Assembly (NCBI GenBank): GCA_046758005.1
Contig: JBHHZJ010000113.1
Location: 1 to 10,493 of the forward strand
Source: JBHHZJ01 sp046758005
Lineage (GTDB): Bacteria > Pseudomonadota > Alphaproteobacteria > Kiloniellales > J153
DNA length: 10,493 nucleotides
Reading direction: 5' to 3'
Shown: positions 1 to 5,639 of the stretch, one piece after another
Numbering within the stretch: position 1 is the stretch's first letter
Layout: the number at the start of each line of letters is the position of its first letter
The notes under the pieces: model-generated
What the model was told of the DNA's origin: nothing
What the model saw: only the letters and a program-made list of their open reading frames with translations
Database searches by the model: none
Made by a program: the position numbers and the translations under genes

Positions 1-276
1 CCGCGCGGCGGCGCCTGGCTCGGCGGCAGGTACGTGCCCTCCCTGCTCGCCGCCATCGGCGCGATCATCGAGCGGCACATGATCGACACCGGCTTCCTGC
101 AACCCCCCGGCGAGGCGGAGCGCGCGGCCGAGCAGCCGGCCATGGTGGCCAACCTGCCCGGGGCCGGCGGACTGCCCGCCGGTATCCGGCAGTGCCCGAA
201 ATGCGGCGGCGCGGCGGTCATCCGGCAGGAGGGCTGCGACCTGTGCACCTCCTGCGGCTATTCCAAGTGCGTCTGA
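1..276 (+). CDS. nrdJ: Adenosylcobalamin-dependent ribonucleotide reductase, C-terminal end (partial)
   Basis: Only the last 91 residues are present; the frame is open through base 1, so the 5' end lies outside the window. Class II reductases make deoxyribonucleotides in the cytoplasm using coenzyme B12 and need no oxygen. What is seen: a helical stretch (residues 11-33, VPSLLAAIGAIIERHMIDTGF) typical of the NrdJ C-terminus, a linker rich in Ala, Gly and Pro, then a cysteine-rich tail. C65, C68, C79 and C82 (CPKC and CDLC) look like the zinc-finger ligands. C85 and C90 (CGYSKC) fit the redox pair that re-reduces the active site. The family call is from recalled similarity; the cysteine roles are inferred from the family. 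A GTG at base 34 is internal, not the start. The gene runs convergently towards the small membrane-protein gene, with a hairpin between them. Confidence 0.85.
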   Translation, partial: PRGGAWLGGRYVPSLLAAIGAIIERHMIDTGFLQPPGEAERAAEQPAMVANLPGAGGLPAGIRQCPKCGGAAVIRQEGCDLCTSCGYSKCV

Positions 277-300
277 GGCGCCGGTTGTCTCGGCGTCCGA

Positions 301-322
301 CGAAGCCTCCACCCCGGCTTCG
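301..322. terminator. Hairpin between convergent nrdJ and the 123-aa membrane protein gene
   Basis: CGAAGCC (301-307) pairs perfectly with GGCTTCG (316-322) around an 8-nt loop. It sits 25 bases after the nrdJ stop and 12 bases from the stop of the opposing gene, which is where a bidirectional terminator would be expected. There is no T-tract on either side, so intrinsic termination is not assured. Confidence 0.45.
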
Positions 323-334
323 CTACGGGTATGG

Positions 335-706
335 TTAGGCGGAATGCCTGACCAGAACCTCCACGATGGCGATTGCGGTAAATCCGACGGCCACCGCTCC
401 GGGCACCAGGAGGATCTGGGTCGCCGCCTGTTTGGCGCTGAGCCGTCCGGTGTAGGTCTCGACGACATTCTCGTCCGGCCAGCCCGGTTCGCGCGTCCGG
501 CTTGCGTCCGGCCGGTGCGCGGCGATCCGAAACATCAAGGCCGGAAGGCCGAGTGCCACGATGGTGAACACCGTGCACACCCCAAAGATCATCTCTTCGT
601 GGACGCCGGTCGTATATCCGAGCCATGCGGCCAGGATCAGCCACACAAGAAGGGCCGCGGCGCAAACGACCACGCGGGACAACGGATCGGTACGGGTCCC
701 ATTCAT
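335..706 (-). CDS. Small conserved-looking integral membrane protein, function unknown (123 aa)
   Basis: I do not recognise the family with certainty. The sequence shows three hydrophobic segments, at about residues 11-32, 38-60 and 96-119. A polar loop at 61-95, rich in Arg, Pro and Asp, separates the second and third. By the positive-inside rule this loop, which carries RIAAHRPDASRTREP, is probably cytoplasmic. The start is the ATG at 704-706; a second Met codon does not follow closely, and there is no good Shine-Dalgarno sequence in front. The gene is preceded by a 177-bp gap after chaC, so it probably has its own promoter. The DNA here and just upstream is visibly less GC-rich than its neighbours. 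The hydrophobic pattern supports a real protein better than the opposite-strand frames do. No function is proposed. Confidence 0.6.
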   Translation of the reverse strand: MNGTRTDPLSRVVVCAAALLVWLILAAWLGYTTGVHEEMIFGVCTVFTIVALGLPALMFRIAAHRPDASRTREPGWPDENVVETYTGRLSAKQAATQILLVPGAVAVGFTAIAIVEVLVRHSA

Positions 707-883
707 TTGCGGCAGACATTGGCGCTGCGGCCCCTCGAATCAATTCAACAAGTGATGAGTATGGTCTTATGGGCCGAGCAGCCGGGTCACGATCACGCCT
801 CGGCGCCCGATCCTCTCCGTCTCACGCAGGTCCACGGATCGAATATCCCCGCCGGTCGGCGCGCCCCGGCGCAGCGGTGCGGC

Positions 884-1501
884 TCAAGCGCCGCGGCGCG
901 CGCGGACCAGGCGGAGGAGACGTTCGAGCGACCGGTCGCCCAGCCCCAGGGCCTTCAGGTGGCGCACGGTGTTCTCCAGATAGTCGAGGCACGAGCCGTT
1001 GCGCCCGTTGCCTTGGAGGATCAGCTCGACGACCCGCTCCGCCGGAAGGCGCCCGGCGTATTGCGCGTGCGTGGTGTCGACGACGAACGCGGCCGCGGTC
1101 AGCGGCCCCTGCGCGGTGCGGACCTCGAGCCAGCGCGGCCGATAGACCGCGGTGATCATCTCCCGCTCGTAGAGATAGTCCATCGCCTCCGCGCCCTCGG
1201 CGGCCGGGACACGGTAGACGAGCCCGCGGCACGAGCCGCCCCGGTCGAGGCCGAGCACGAGGCCCGGGCGCCTTGGCGTGCCCCGGTAGACGTGGGAGTA
1301 GACGCAGAAATGCCGGTGGTAGCCGTGGAGCACGCCCGGCCGCACCTCCAGGTGCGGGAAGCCGGGATGCCACATCAACGAGCCGTAGCCGAACACCCAG
1401 AAGTCCCGGTCCGGCGGCGGCTCGAGGCGCGCGGCGGCGCCCGCGTGAGCGAGCGGGAGATTGCCGGGTTCGTCGCGCTCTGTCATATCACTTGGCGGCA
1501 T
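884..1501 (-). CDS. chaC: ChaC-like gamma-glutamylcyclotransferase
   Basis: ChaC-family enzymes cleave the gamma-glutamyl bond of glutathione in the cytoplasm, giving 5-oxoproline and Cys-Gly. The protein has 205 residues, usual for the family once a low-complexity N-terminus (about 1-32) is discounted. The substrate-loop motif YGSLMW is at 39-44, preceded by WVFG. The catalytic glutamate is expected to be E114 in YEREM, matching the REM motif of E. coli ChaC. The HAQYAG and GSCLDYLENT stretches near residues 145-178 correspond to the PEY and QYL regions of the family. The start is ambiguous between the ATG at 1501 and one at 1486 (Met6); neither has a strong ribosome binding site, and both leave the domain intact. 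It diverges from the DUF2125 gene with almost no space between them. The gene 3' of it on the same strand is the unknown membrane protein. Confidence 0.88.
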   Translation of the reverse strand: MPPSDMTERDEPGNLPLAHAGAAARLEPPPDRDFWVFGYGSLMWHPGFPHLEVRPGVLHGYHRHFCVYSHVYRGTPRRPGLVLGLDRGGSCRGLVYRVPAAEGAEAMDYLYEREMITAVYRPRWLEVRTAQGPLTAAAFVVDTTHAQYAGRLPAERVVELILQGNGRNGSCLDYLENTVRHLKALGLGDRSLERLLRLVRARRGA

Positions 1502-1507
1502 CTTACC

Positions 1508-1513
1508 GGGAGG
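1508..1513 (+). promoter_or_regulatory. Strong Shine-Dalgarno site pointing to a CTG start for the DUF2125 gene
   Basis: GGGAGG, a near-perfect match to the anti-Shine-Dalgarno sequence, lies 7 nt before an in-frame CTG at 1521. The other in-frame candidates are less well placed: the TTG at 1461 has a GGGAGA only 1-2 nt away, and the GTG at 1575 has its nearest GAAGG about 15 nt away. Confidence 0.45.
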
Positions 1514-1520
1514 CCGACAC

Positions 1521-2588
1521 CTGGCAAAGGCAACGGGCCATTGGGCTTACGATCGAAGGCGACGCGCGCGCAGCGTGATCCTCGCCGCCGGCCTGCTCGT
1601 CCTGCTGCTCGGCGGCGGCGGGCTCGGCCTTTATTGGCTCTGGGCGGCCGACCAGGTGGCGGCCGCGGTCGAGCGCTGGACCTTGGAGCAGCGGGCGCGC
1701 GGCTACGATGTCCGTTACGGCGGCCCGCGGATCGGCGGCTTTCCGGTCAGGCTGACGGTCCGCTTCACCGAGCCGCGGGTCGTCTCGCCCCGAGGTTGGC
1801 GCTGGTCCGGCCGGGAAATCGGCGGCGAAGCCGCCTTCTGGGCGCCCCGGACGCTGCGCCTGGACCTGCCCCGCAAACAGGTCATCGCCGCCGCCTGGCG
1901 CGGCCACAGCCGCCGCGTGGCCGTGGACGCCGAGGCCGCGCGGGGCCTCGTGCGGTTGGCGCCCAACGGCCGGGTGCGAACGGCGACGGTCGAGATGCGG
2001 GACCTCACGCTGCGCGGCGAGAGCGGCTGGACGGCGCACGCCGCGCGCGTGCGCGCCGATCTCGCCGCGCGGCCGGCGCCGATCCAAGGCACCGAGGATG
2101 GGACCCTGGCCCTGGCCGGCGAGGCGACGGGCGTTACGGTGCCCGACGCCGCCGGCGGACCGTTCGGGGCCACGATCGAACGCCTCGCCGTCGAGATACG
2201 GGTCATCGGCGCCATCCCGTCGGGCGAGGCGGCCCAGGCGCTCGCCCAGTGGCGGGATCGGGGCGGCCTGCTGGAGGTGGACGAGCTGGACCTGCGCTGG
2301 GGTCCGCTCGAGGTTAAAGCCGAGGGGAGCGGCGGGCTCGACGAGGCGCTGCGCCCGCAGGGCGCCTTCGACGCCCGCATCCGCGGCCTGCCCGAGACGA
2401 TCGACGCCCTGGCGGCGCGCGGCCTGATCAAGGCCGGCGGCGCGCTGGCGATCAAGATGACGGTGCTGGCGCTGTCCCGCACCGAGGACGGCGACGCACG
2501 GCCCGTGATCGCCCTGCCGGTCACTCTGCGGAACGGCCTGATGTACCTCGGCCCGGTGGCGTTATTTTCAGTCGGTCCGGTTCTCTAG
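1521..2588 (+). CDS. DUF2125 family membrane-anchored envelope protein
   Basis: DUF2125 proteins are alphaproteobacterial proteins of unknown biochemical role with one N-terminal anchor and a long beta-rich domain expected in the periplasm. From the CTG at 1521 the product has 355 residues. An Arg-rich n-region (RRRRAR, 12-17) is followed by a hydrophobic helix at about 19-41. The family-like segment with GYDVRYGGPRIGGFPVRL follows at 61-78, then GWRW at 92-95, and the end has a GLMYLGPVAL motif. Starting at the GTG at 1575 would remove the Arg cluster and leave the helix without its positive charges. The TTG at 1461 would run into the divergent chaC gene. The first residues therefore remain uncertain while the rest is firm. 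The last 68 bp overlap the 3' end of tyrC on the other strand. Family assignment is by recalled motif pattern. Confidence 0.8.
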   Translation: MAKATGHWAYDRRRRARSVILAAGLLVLLLGGGGLGLYWLWAADQVAAAVERWTLEQRARGYDVRYGGPRIGGFPVRLTVRFTEPRVVSPRGWRWSGREIGGEAAFWAPRTLRLDLPRKQVIAAAWRGHSRRVAVDAEAARGLVRLAPNGRVRTATVEMRDLTLRGESGWTAHAARVRADLAARPAPIQGTEDGTLALAGEATGVTVPDAAGGPFGATIERLAVEIRVIGAIPSGEAAQALAQWRDRGGLLEVDELDLRWGPLEVKAEGSGGLDEALRPQGAFDARIRGLPETIDALAARGLIKAGGALAIKMTVLALSRTEDGDARPVIALPVTLRNGLMYLGPVALFSVGPVL

Positions 2589-3498
2589 GATCGAAGGTTC
2601 CGGCCTGATGCGCCTCGATGACCCGGCGCCGCGCCTCGCGCGTGTGGCGGAACAGGGCCTCCAGCTTGTCCCCCTCGCCCCAGCGGATGGCGCGCTGCAA
2701 CGCGGTCAGGTCCTCGCTGAAGCGTTGCAGCATTTCCAGCACCGCCTCGCGGTTGTTGAGGAAGATGTCACGCCACATGATGGGGTCCGAGGCGGCGATG
2801 CGCGTGAAGTCGCGGAAGCCGCCGGCGGAGAACTTGGCGACCTCGCTCTCGATGCCCTCCTCCATGTCGCTCGCCGTGGCCACGATGGTGTATGCGATCA
2901 GGTGCGGCAGGTGCGAGGTGATGGCGAGCACCCGGTCGTGATGGCGCGCGTCCATGATCTCGACCATGGCGCCGCAGCGGCGCCACATCTCGGCGACCTT
3001 GCCCACCGCCCGGCCGTCGGTGCCGGGCGGCGGCGTGAGCACGCACCAACGGCCCTCGAACAGCTCGGCGAAGCCGGCCTCGGGCCCGGAATGTTCGGTA
3101 CCGGCGATGGGATGGCCGGGCACGAAGTGCACGCCGTCGGGAATGTACGGCCCGATGTCGCGGATTACTCCCTGCTTCACAGAGCCCACGTCGGTCACGA
3201 TCGCGCCCGGGCGCAGGCGCGGCGAGATCGCCCGGGCGATGTCCTCGTAGATGCCCACCGGGGTGCACAACACGACGAGATCGGCGCCGTCGACGGCCTC
3301 GGCCGGGTCCTCCGGCACGCTGTCCGCGACGCCCAGATCCCGGACCTTGGCGCGGCTCGCCGCCGACTTGACGCAGCCCGCGATGGTGTGGGCGAGCCCA
3401 TGCCGGCGCAGCGCGCGGGCCAGCGACGAGCCGATCAGGCCGACGCCGATGAGCGCCACCTTCTCGAACAGCGGCTCGGCCGTGCCGGACTCGCTCAT
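2521..3498 (-). CDS. tyrC: Prephenate/arogenate (cyclohexadienyl) dehydrogenase
   Basis: The enzyme oxidatively decarboxylates prephenate or arogenate with NAD(P)+ in tyrosine synthesis. The protein has 325 residues. An N-terminal Rossmann domain carries GVGLIGSS at 18-25. GHPIAGTEHSG at 128-138 and the SHLPH histidines (H196, H199) match the catalytic and substrate-binding region of the TyrA family; a helical dimerisation domain follows. There is no ACT domain and no chorismate mutase domain. The second Rossmann strand (TIAGCVKSAASR, 38-49) lacks the acidic residue usual for NAD, so NADP use is possible. The ATG at 3498 overlaps the hisC stop as ATGA, so the two are translationally coupled. 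The frame is open further upstream, but that part is hisC read out of frame. The C-terminal tail after about residue 300 is non-conserved in character and overlaps the DUF2125 gene. Confidence 0.92.
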   Translation of the reverse strand: MSESGTAEPLFEKVALIGVGLIGSSLARALRRHGLAHTIAGCVKSAASRAKVRDLGVADSVPEDPAEAVDGADLVVLCTPVGIYEDIARAISPRLRPGAIVTDVGSVKQGVIRDIGPYIPDGVHFVPGHPIAGTEHSGPEAGFAELFEGRWCVLTPPPGTDGRAVGKVAEMWRRCGAMVEIMDARHHDRVLAITSHLPHLIAYTIVATASDMEEGIESEVAKFSAGGFRDFTRIAASDPIMWRDIFLNNREAVLEMLQRFSEDLTALQRAIRWGEGDKLEALFRHTREARRRVIEAHQAGTFDPREPDRLKITPPGRGTSGRSAE

Positions 3499-4604
3499 GC
3501 CCGCACCCCGGCGGCGGCGCGGGCCGTGAACGCGGCCAGCGCGTCCGCCACCGCACGGGTTTCCTCCTCCGTGCCGACGGTGATGCGCAGGCAGTCCGGC
3601 AGCCCGTAAGCGCCCATGGCGCGCACCAGAATCCCCTGCGCCTTGAGCTGGCCGAGCGCCGCCGCGGCCGAGCGCGCCGGCTCGGCGGGAAAGCGGACCA
3701 GGACGAAGTTGCCGGCGCTGGGATACGGGTGCAGCCCGAGCTCGTTGACGCGCGCGGCGAGCCACTGGCGCCAGCGCGCGTTGTGCCGCCGGGACCTCGC
3801 GACGTGCGCGCGATCCCGGAGCGCCGCCACACCGGCCGCCTGGGCCGCCTGGCTGACGTTGAAGGGCCCGCGCAAGCGGTTCAGCACGTCGGCCACCGCC
3901 GGCGGACAGTAGGCCCAGCCCAGGCGCAGCGCCGCCAGGCCGTGGATCTTGGAGAACGTCCGGGTCATCACGACGTTGTCGAACTCCGCGACCAGCGCCG
4001 CGCCCGTGGCGTAGTCCCGTTCGGTGACGTACTCGGCGTAGGCCGCGTCGATCACCAGCAGCACGTGTTCCGGCAGCCCCGCGCGCAGGCGGCGCAGCTC
4101 ATCCCCGGTCAGGTAGCTGCCGGTGGGGTTGTTGGGGTTGGCCAGAAACACCAGCCGCGCGCGCGCGCCGACCCGTTCGAGCAGCGCCTCCACGTCGGCG
4201 CGCAGGCCGCGCTCGGGGGTCGCCACCGGCGTCGCCCCGGCGGTCTTGGCCGCGATCCGGTACATGAGGAAGCCGTGCGCGCTGTGCAGCACCTCGTCGC
4301 CCTGGCCGGCATAGCCGCGCACGAGCAACGCGATCAATTCGTCGGAGCCGGCGCCGCAGACGATTCGGGCGGCGTCCAACCCTTCGCACCGGGCGATCGC
4401 CTCGCGCAGCTCGCGCGCGCCGCCGTCCGGGTAGCGGTGCAGGTCGTCCCCGAGCGCGGCGTACGCGGCCATCGCCTGCGGGCTCGCGCCCAGGGGGTTC
4501 TCGTTGGAGGCGAGCCGGATCGCCCGGTTCAGGCCGGGGATCGAGGACTCCCCGCCGAGGTAGGGGGCGACATCGAGGATGCCGGGTCGCGGCGTCGGGC
4601 TCAT
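3495..4604 (-). CDS. hisC: Histidinol-phosphate / aromatic amino acid aminotransferase
   Basis: This is a fold-type I PLP aminotransferase of the HisC family, 369 residues, cytoplasmic. Visible landmarks: SNENPLG at 33-39, GAGSDEL at 84-90, NPNNPTG at 156-162, D186 and Y189 (DAAY), the PLP-binding lysine K219 in TFSKIHG, the phosphate-binding arginine R227 in LRLGW, and R340 in LRITVG for the substrate carboxylate. HisC enzymes transaminate imidazole-acetol phosphate in histidine synthesis. Lying between a chorismate mutase and tyrC, and away from other his genes, this copy probably also or mainly works on prephenate, phenylpyruvate or hydroxyphenylpyruvate. That is an inference from context. 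Both ends are 4-nt ATGA overlaps, with the upstream gene at 4601-4604 and with tyrC at 3495-3498, so the three genes form one operon. Confidence 0.93.
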   Translation of the reverse strand: MSPTPRPGILDVAPYLGGESSIPGLNRAIRLASNENPLGASPQAMAAYAALGDDLHRYPDGGARELREAIARCEGLDAARIVCGAGSDELIALLVRGYAGQGDEVLHSAHGFLMYRIAAKTAGATPVATPERGLRADVEALLERVGARARLVFLANPNNPTGSYLTGDELRRLRAGLPEHVLLVIDAAYAEYVTERDYATGAALVAEFDNVVMTRTFSKIHGLAALRLGWAYCPPAVADVLNRLRGPFNVSQAAQAAGVAALRDRAHVARSRRHNARWRQWLAARVNELGLHPYPSAGNFVLVRFPAEPARSAAAALGQLKAQGILVRAMGAYGLPDCLRITVGTEEETRAVADALAAFTARAAAGVRA

Positions 4605-5488
4605 GGCCCCGCCCGTCCCCGTCCCGGCGAGGTCATCTCCTCCAGGGACAGCGGCTCGGCGAAGCCGCCGACGGCCCACACCTGCGCGACCGTGCCTTCG
4701 CCCAGCGACACGAGCCGCTCGAGCCTGGGATCGTCCTCGGGCACGAAGCCCTCGACCTCGATCAGGTTCAACGCGCGGCCGCCGTCCTCCTCGGCGACCT
4801 GCACGTCGAGGACGTCGAGGTCGGCGGCGCCAAGAATCTGCTTGAGGTGGCTGCGCGAAACCACGTGGGTGGTCTCGACCACCAGGAACGCACGGTCGCG
4901 GCCGGTCTCTTCGGGCGCGGCCAGGCTGATCGCCAGAGCCTCCGGGCTGTCGGCGCGCGGCGGCTCGACGACGGCGAAGGGCAGACGGGCGACGACGCGC
5001 GGCACCGCGACGCCGTTGCGCGCGAGATTGCGCCACCAGGGGTCGATCTCGTCCCCGCGCGGCACCGGCAGGACGCCGACCGTCGCCCCGCCTTCGCTGA
5101 CCGCCTCCAGCACCTGGGCCGCCGAGCGGTAGGCCATGATCGGCGTGCGCCAGCCGTAATGGTCGCGCGCCAGGTTGCGGTAGCCGAAGGTACCTTCGGG
5201 CGCGTAAACGGCAACCGCCAGGGAGCCCTGGAGCGCGGTCACGGCTGCAAAGATCTCGCGCCAAATGCGTACGATCAAGGCCTTCGGCAGGTCGCCGCGG
5301 TGGCGCGCAATGAGGCGGCGCAACACCGCGGCCTCGCGGCCGGGGCGCATGTGGACCGAGTCCGCGCCTTTGAGGGCACCGATCCGCTGGGTGACCTCGG
5401 TGCGTTGCAACAGGAGGTCGTGTATCCGAGCGTCGATTTCGTCGATTTGCCGGCGCAGATCGTTTAGGGACTGTTCCTCACCTGGCAT
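4601..5488 (-). CDS. Chorismate mutase (AroQ) fused to a degenerate prephenate-dehydratase-like domain
   Basis: The first 90 residues are an AroQ-class chorismate mutase, converting chorismate to prephenate. R12, R29, K40, R51, E52 and Q87 line up with active-site residues R11, R28, K39, R51, E52 and Q88 of the E. coli P-protein mutase domain. Residues about 91-175 resemble the start of a prephenate dehydratase (VAVYAPEGTFGYRNLA). However, the usual ENS region is PVPRGDE (141-147), and the catalytic TRF motif cannot be found, so dehydratase activity is unlikely. Residues about 197-277 form a further alpha/beta segment, perhaps ACT-related, ending AVGGFAEPLSLEE. The length of 295 aa is shorter than bifunctional PheA. 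The ATG at 5488 has no Shine-Dalgarno; a 16-bp palindrome abuts it. It is the first gene of the operon with hisC and tyrC, and diverges from metX. The mutase call is firm; the role of the rest is unknown. Confidence 0.87.
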   Translation of the reverse strand: MPGEEQSLNDLRRQIDEIDARIHDLLLQRTEVTQRIGALKGADSVHMRPGREAAVLRRLIARHRGDLPKALIVRIWREIFAAVTALQGSLAVAVYAPEGTFGYRNLARDHYGWRTPIMAYRSAAQVLEAVSEGGATVGVLPVPRGDEIDPWWRNLARNGVAVPRVVARLPFAVVEPPRADSPEALAISLAAPEETGRDRAFLVVETTHVVSRSHLKQILGAADLDVLDVQVAEEDGGRALNLIEVEGFVPEDDPRLERLVSLGEGTVAQVWAVGGFAEPLSLEEMTSPGRGRAGP

Positions 5489-5504
5489 GAAATCGGCCGA
5501 TTTC
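5489..5504. repeat. 16-bp perfect palindrome touching the chorismate mutase start codon
   Basis: GAAATCGGCCGATTTC is its own reverse complement and ends directly before the ATG read on the minus strand. It occupies the place where a ribosome binding site should be. As RNA it could form a 6-bp stem with a GGCC loop; as DNA it has the symmetry of a dimeric regulator site. Confidence 0.7.
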
Positions 5505-5515
5505 CGGTCACGAGC

Positions 5516-5529
5516 GACTAGAGATAGTC
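5516..5529. repeat. Inverted repeat GACTA-N4-TAGTC over the predicted minus-strand -10
   Basis: GACTA (5516-5520) and TAGTC (5525-5529) are perfect inverted arms separated by GAGA. The element covers the predicted -10 box (5521-5526) of the chorismate mutase promoter, a position where a bound protein would repress. The arms are short, so chance is not excluded. Confidence 0.4.
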
Positions 5530-5549
5530 CGAGGTTGGGGTAAAATCAA
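5521..5549 (-). promoter_or_regulatory. Candidate sigma70-type promoter of the chorismate mutase-hisC-tyrC operon
   Basis: Read on the minus strand, TTGATT (5549-5544) and TATCTC (5526-5521) are separated by exactly 17 nt. Shifting by one base gives CTATCT, close to the alphaproteobacterial -10 consensus. Transcription would begin near 5514, giving a leader of about 25 nt that contains the 16-bp palindrome. Confidence 0.45.
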
Positions 5550-5556
5550 AGAAAAC

Positions 5557-5570
5557 CTTTCAAAAGAAAG
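5557..5570. repeat. Inverted repeat CTTTC-AAAA-GAAAG just upstream of the metX -35
   Basis: CTTTC (5557-5561) and GAAAG (5566-5570) are perfect arms. A further GAAA at 5551-5554 makes an alternating GAAA/TTTC/GAAA series, and TCAAAGAAA (5546-5554) is nearly repeated as TCAAAAGAAA (5560-5569). This AT-rich tract lies between the two predicted -35 boxes and could be an activator site or an UP-like element. Confidence 0.4.
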
Positions 5571-5572
5571 CG

Positions 5573-5602
5573 TTGACACCCGCGGGCCGAGGTCCCTAGC
5601 TA
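5573..5602 (+). promoter_or_regulatory. Candidate promoter of metX-metW
   Basis: A perfect TTGACA (5573-5578) is followed after 18 nt by TAGCTA (5597-5602), which is CTAGCT when read one base earlier. The -10 is weak. Transcription would begin near 5609, about 30 nt before the metX ATG. The -10 lies inside the palindrome CCTAGCTAGG. Confidence 0.4.
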
Positions 5603-5613
5603 GGCCGCCCGCG
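5581..5613. repeat. Nested inverted repeats at the metX promoter
   Basis: Outer arms CGCGGGC (5581-5587) and GCCCGCG (5607-5613) are perfect 7-bp complements. They enclose the 10-bp palindrome CCTAGCTAGG (5595-5604), which covers the predicted -10. This may be an operator or, if transcription begins upstream, a leader hairpin. It does not match the SAM-II riboswitch known upstream of some alphaproteobacterial met genes. Confidence 0.45.
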
Positions 5614-5639
5614 TTCCTGGCGACGCCGGTGGATACTGG

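Noticed and set aside
845..875. CGCCGG (850-855) / CCGGCG (866-871) hairpin after chaC as a terminator
   Set aside because: A short GC stem with a 10-nt loop and no T-tract; such pairs are common by chance in this base composition.
344..2317. A 657-codon open frame on the plus strand across the membrane-protein, chaC and DUF2125 genes
   Set aside because: Composition is Arg/Pro/Ala-rich with no domain. It runs antisense to chaC and out of frame with DUF2125, as expected in very GC-rich DNA.
3499..3765. Upstream extension of tyrC in the open frame to 3765
   Set aside because: This region is hisC coding sequence in another frame. The ATG at 3498 with the ATGA overlap is the natural start and directly precedes the Rossmann domain.
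3729..5132. A 467-codon plus-strand frame opposite hisC and the chorismate mutase
   Set aside because: Low-complexity shadow of two well-supported genes with intact catalytic motifs on the other strand.
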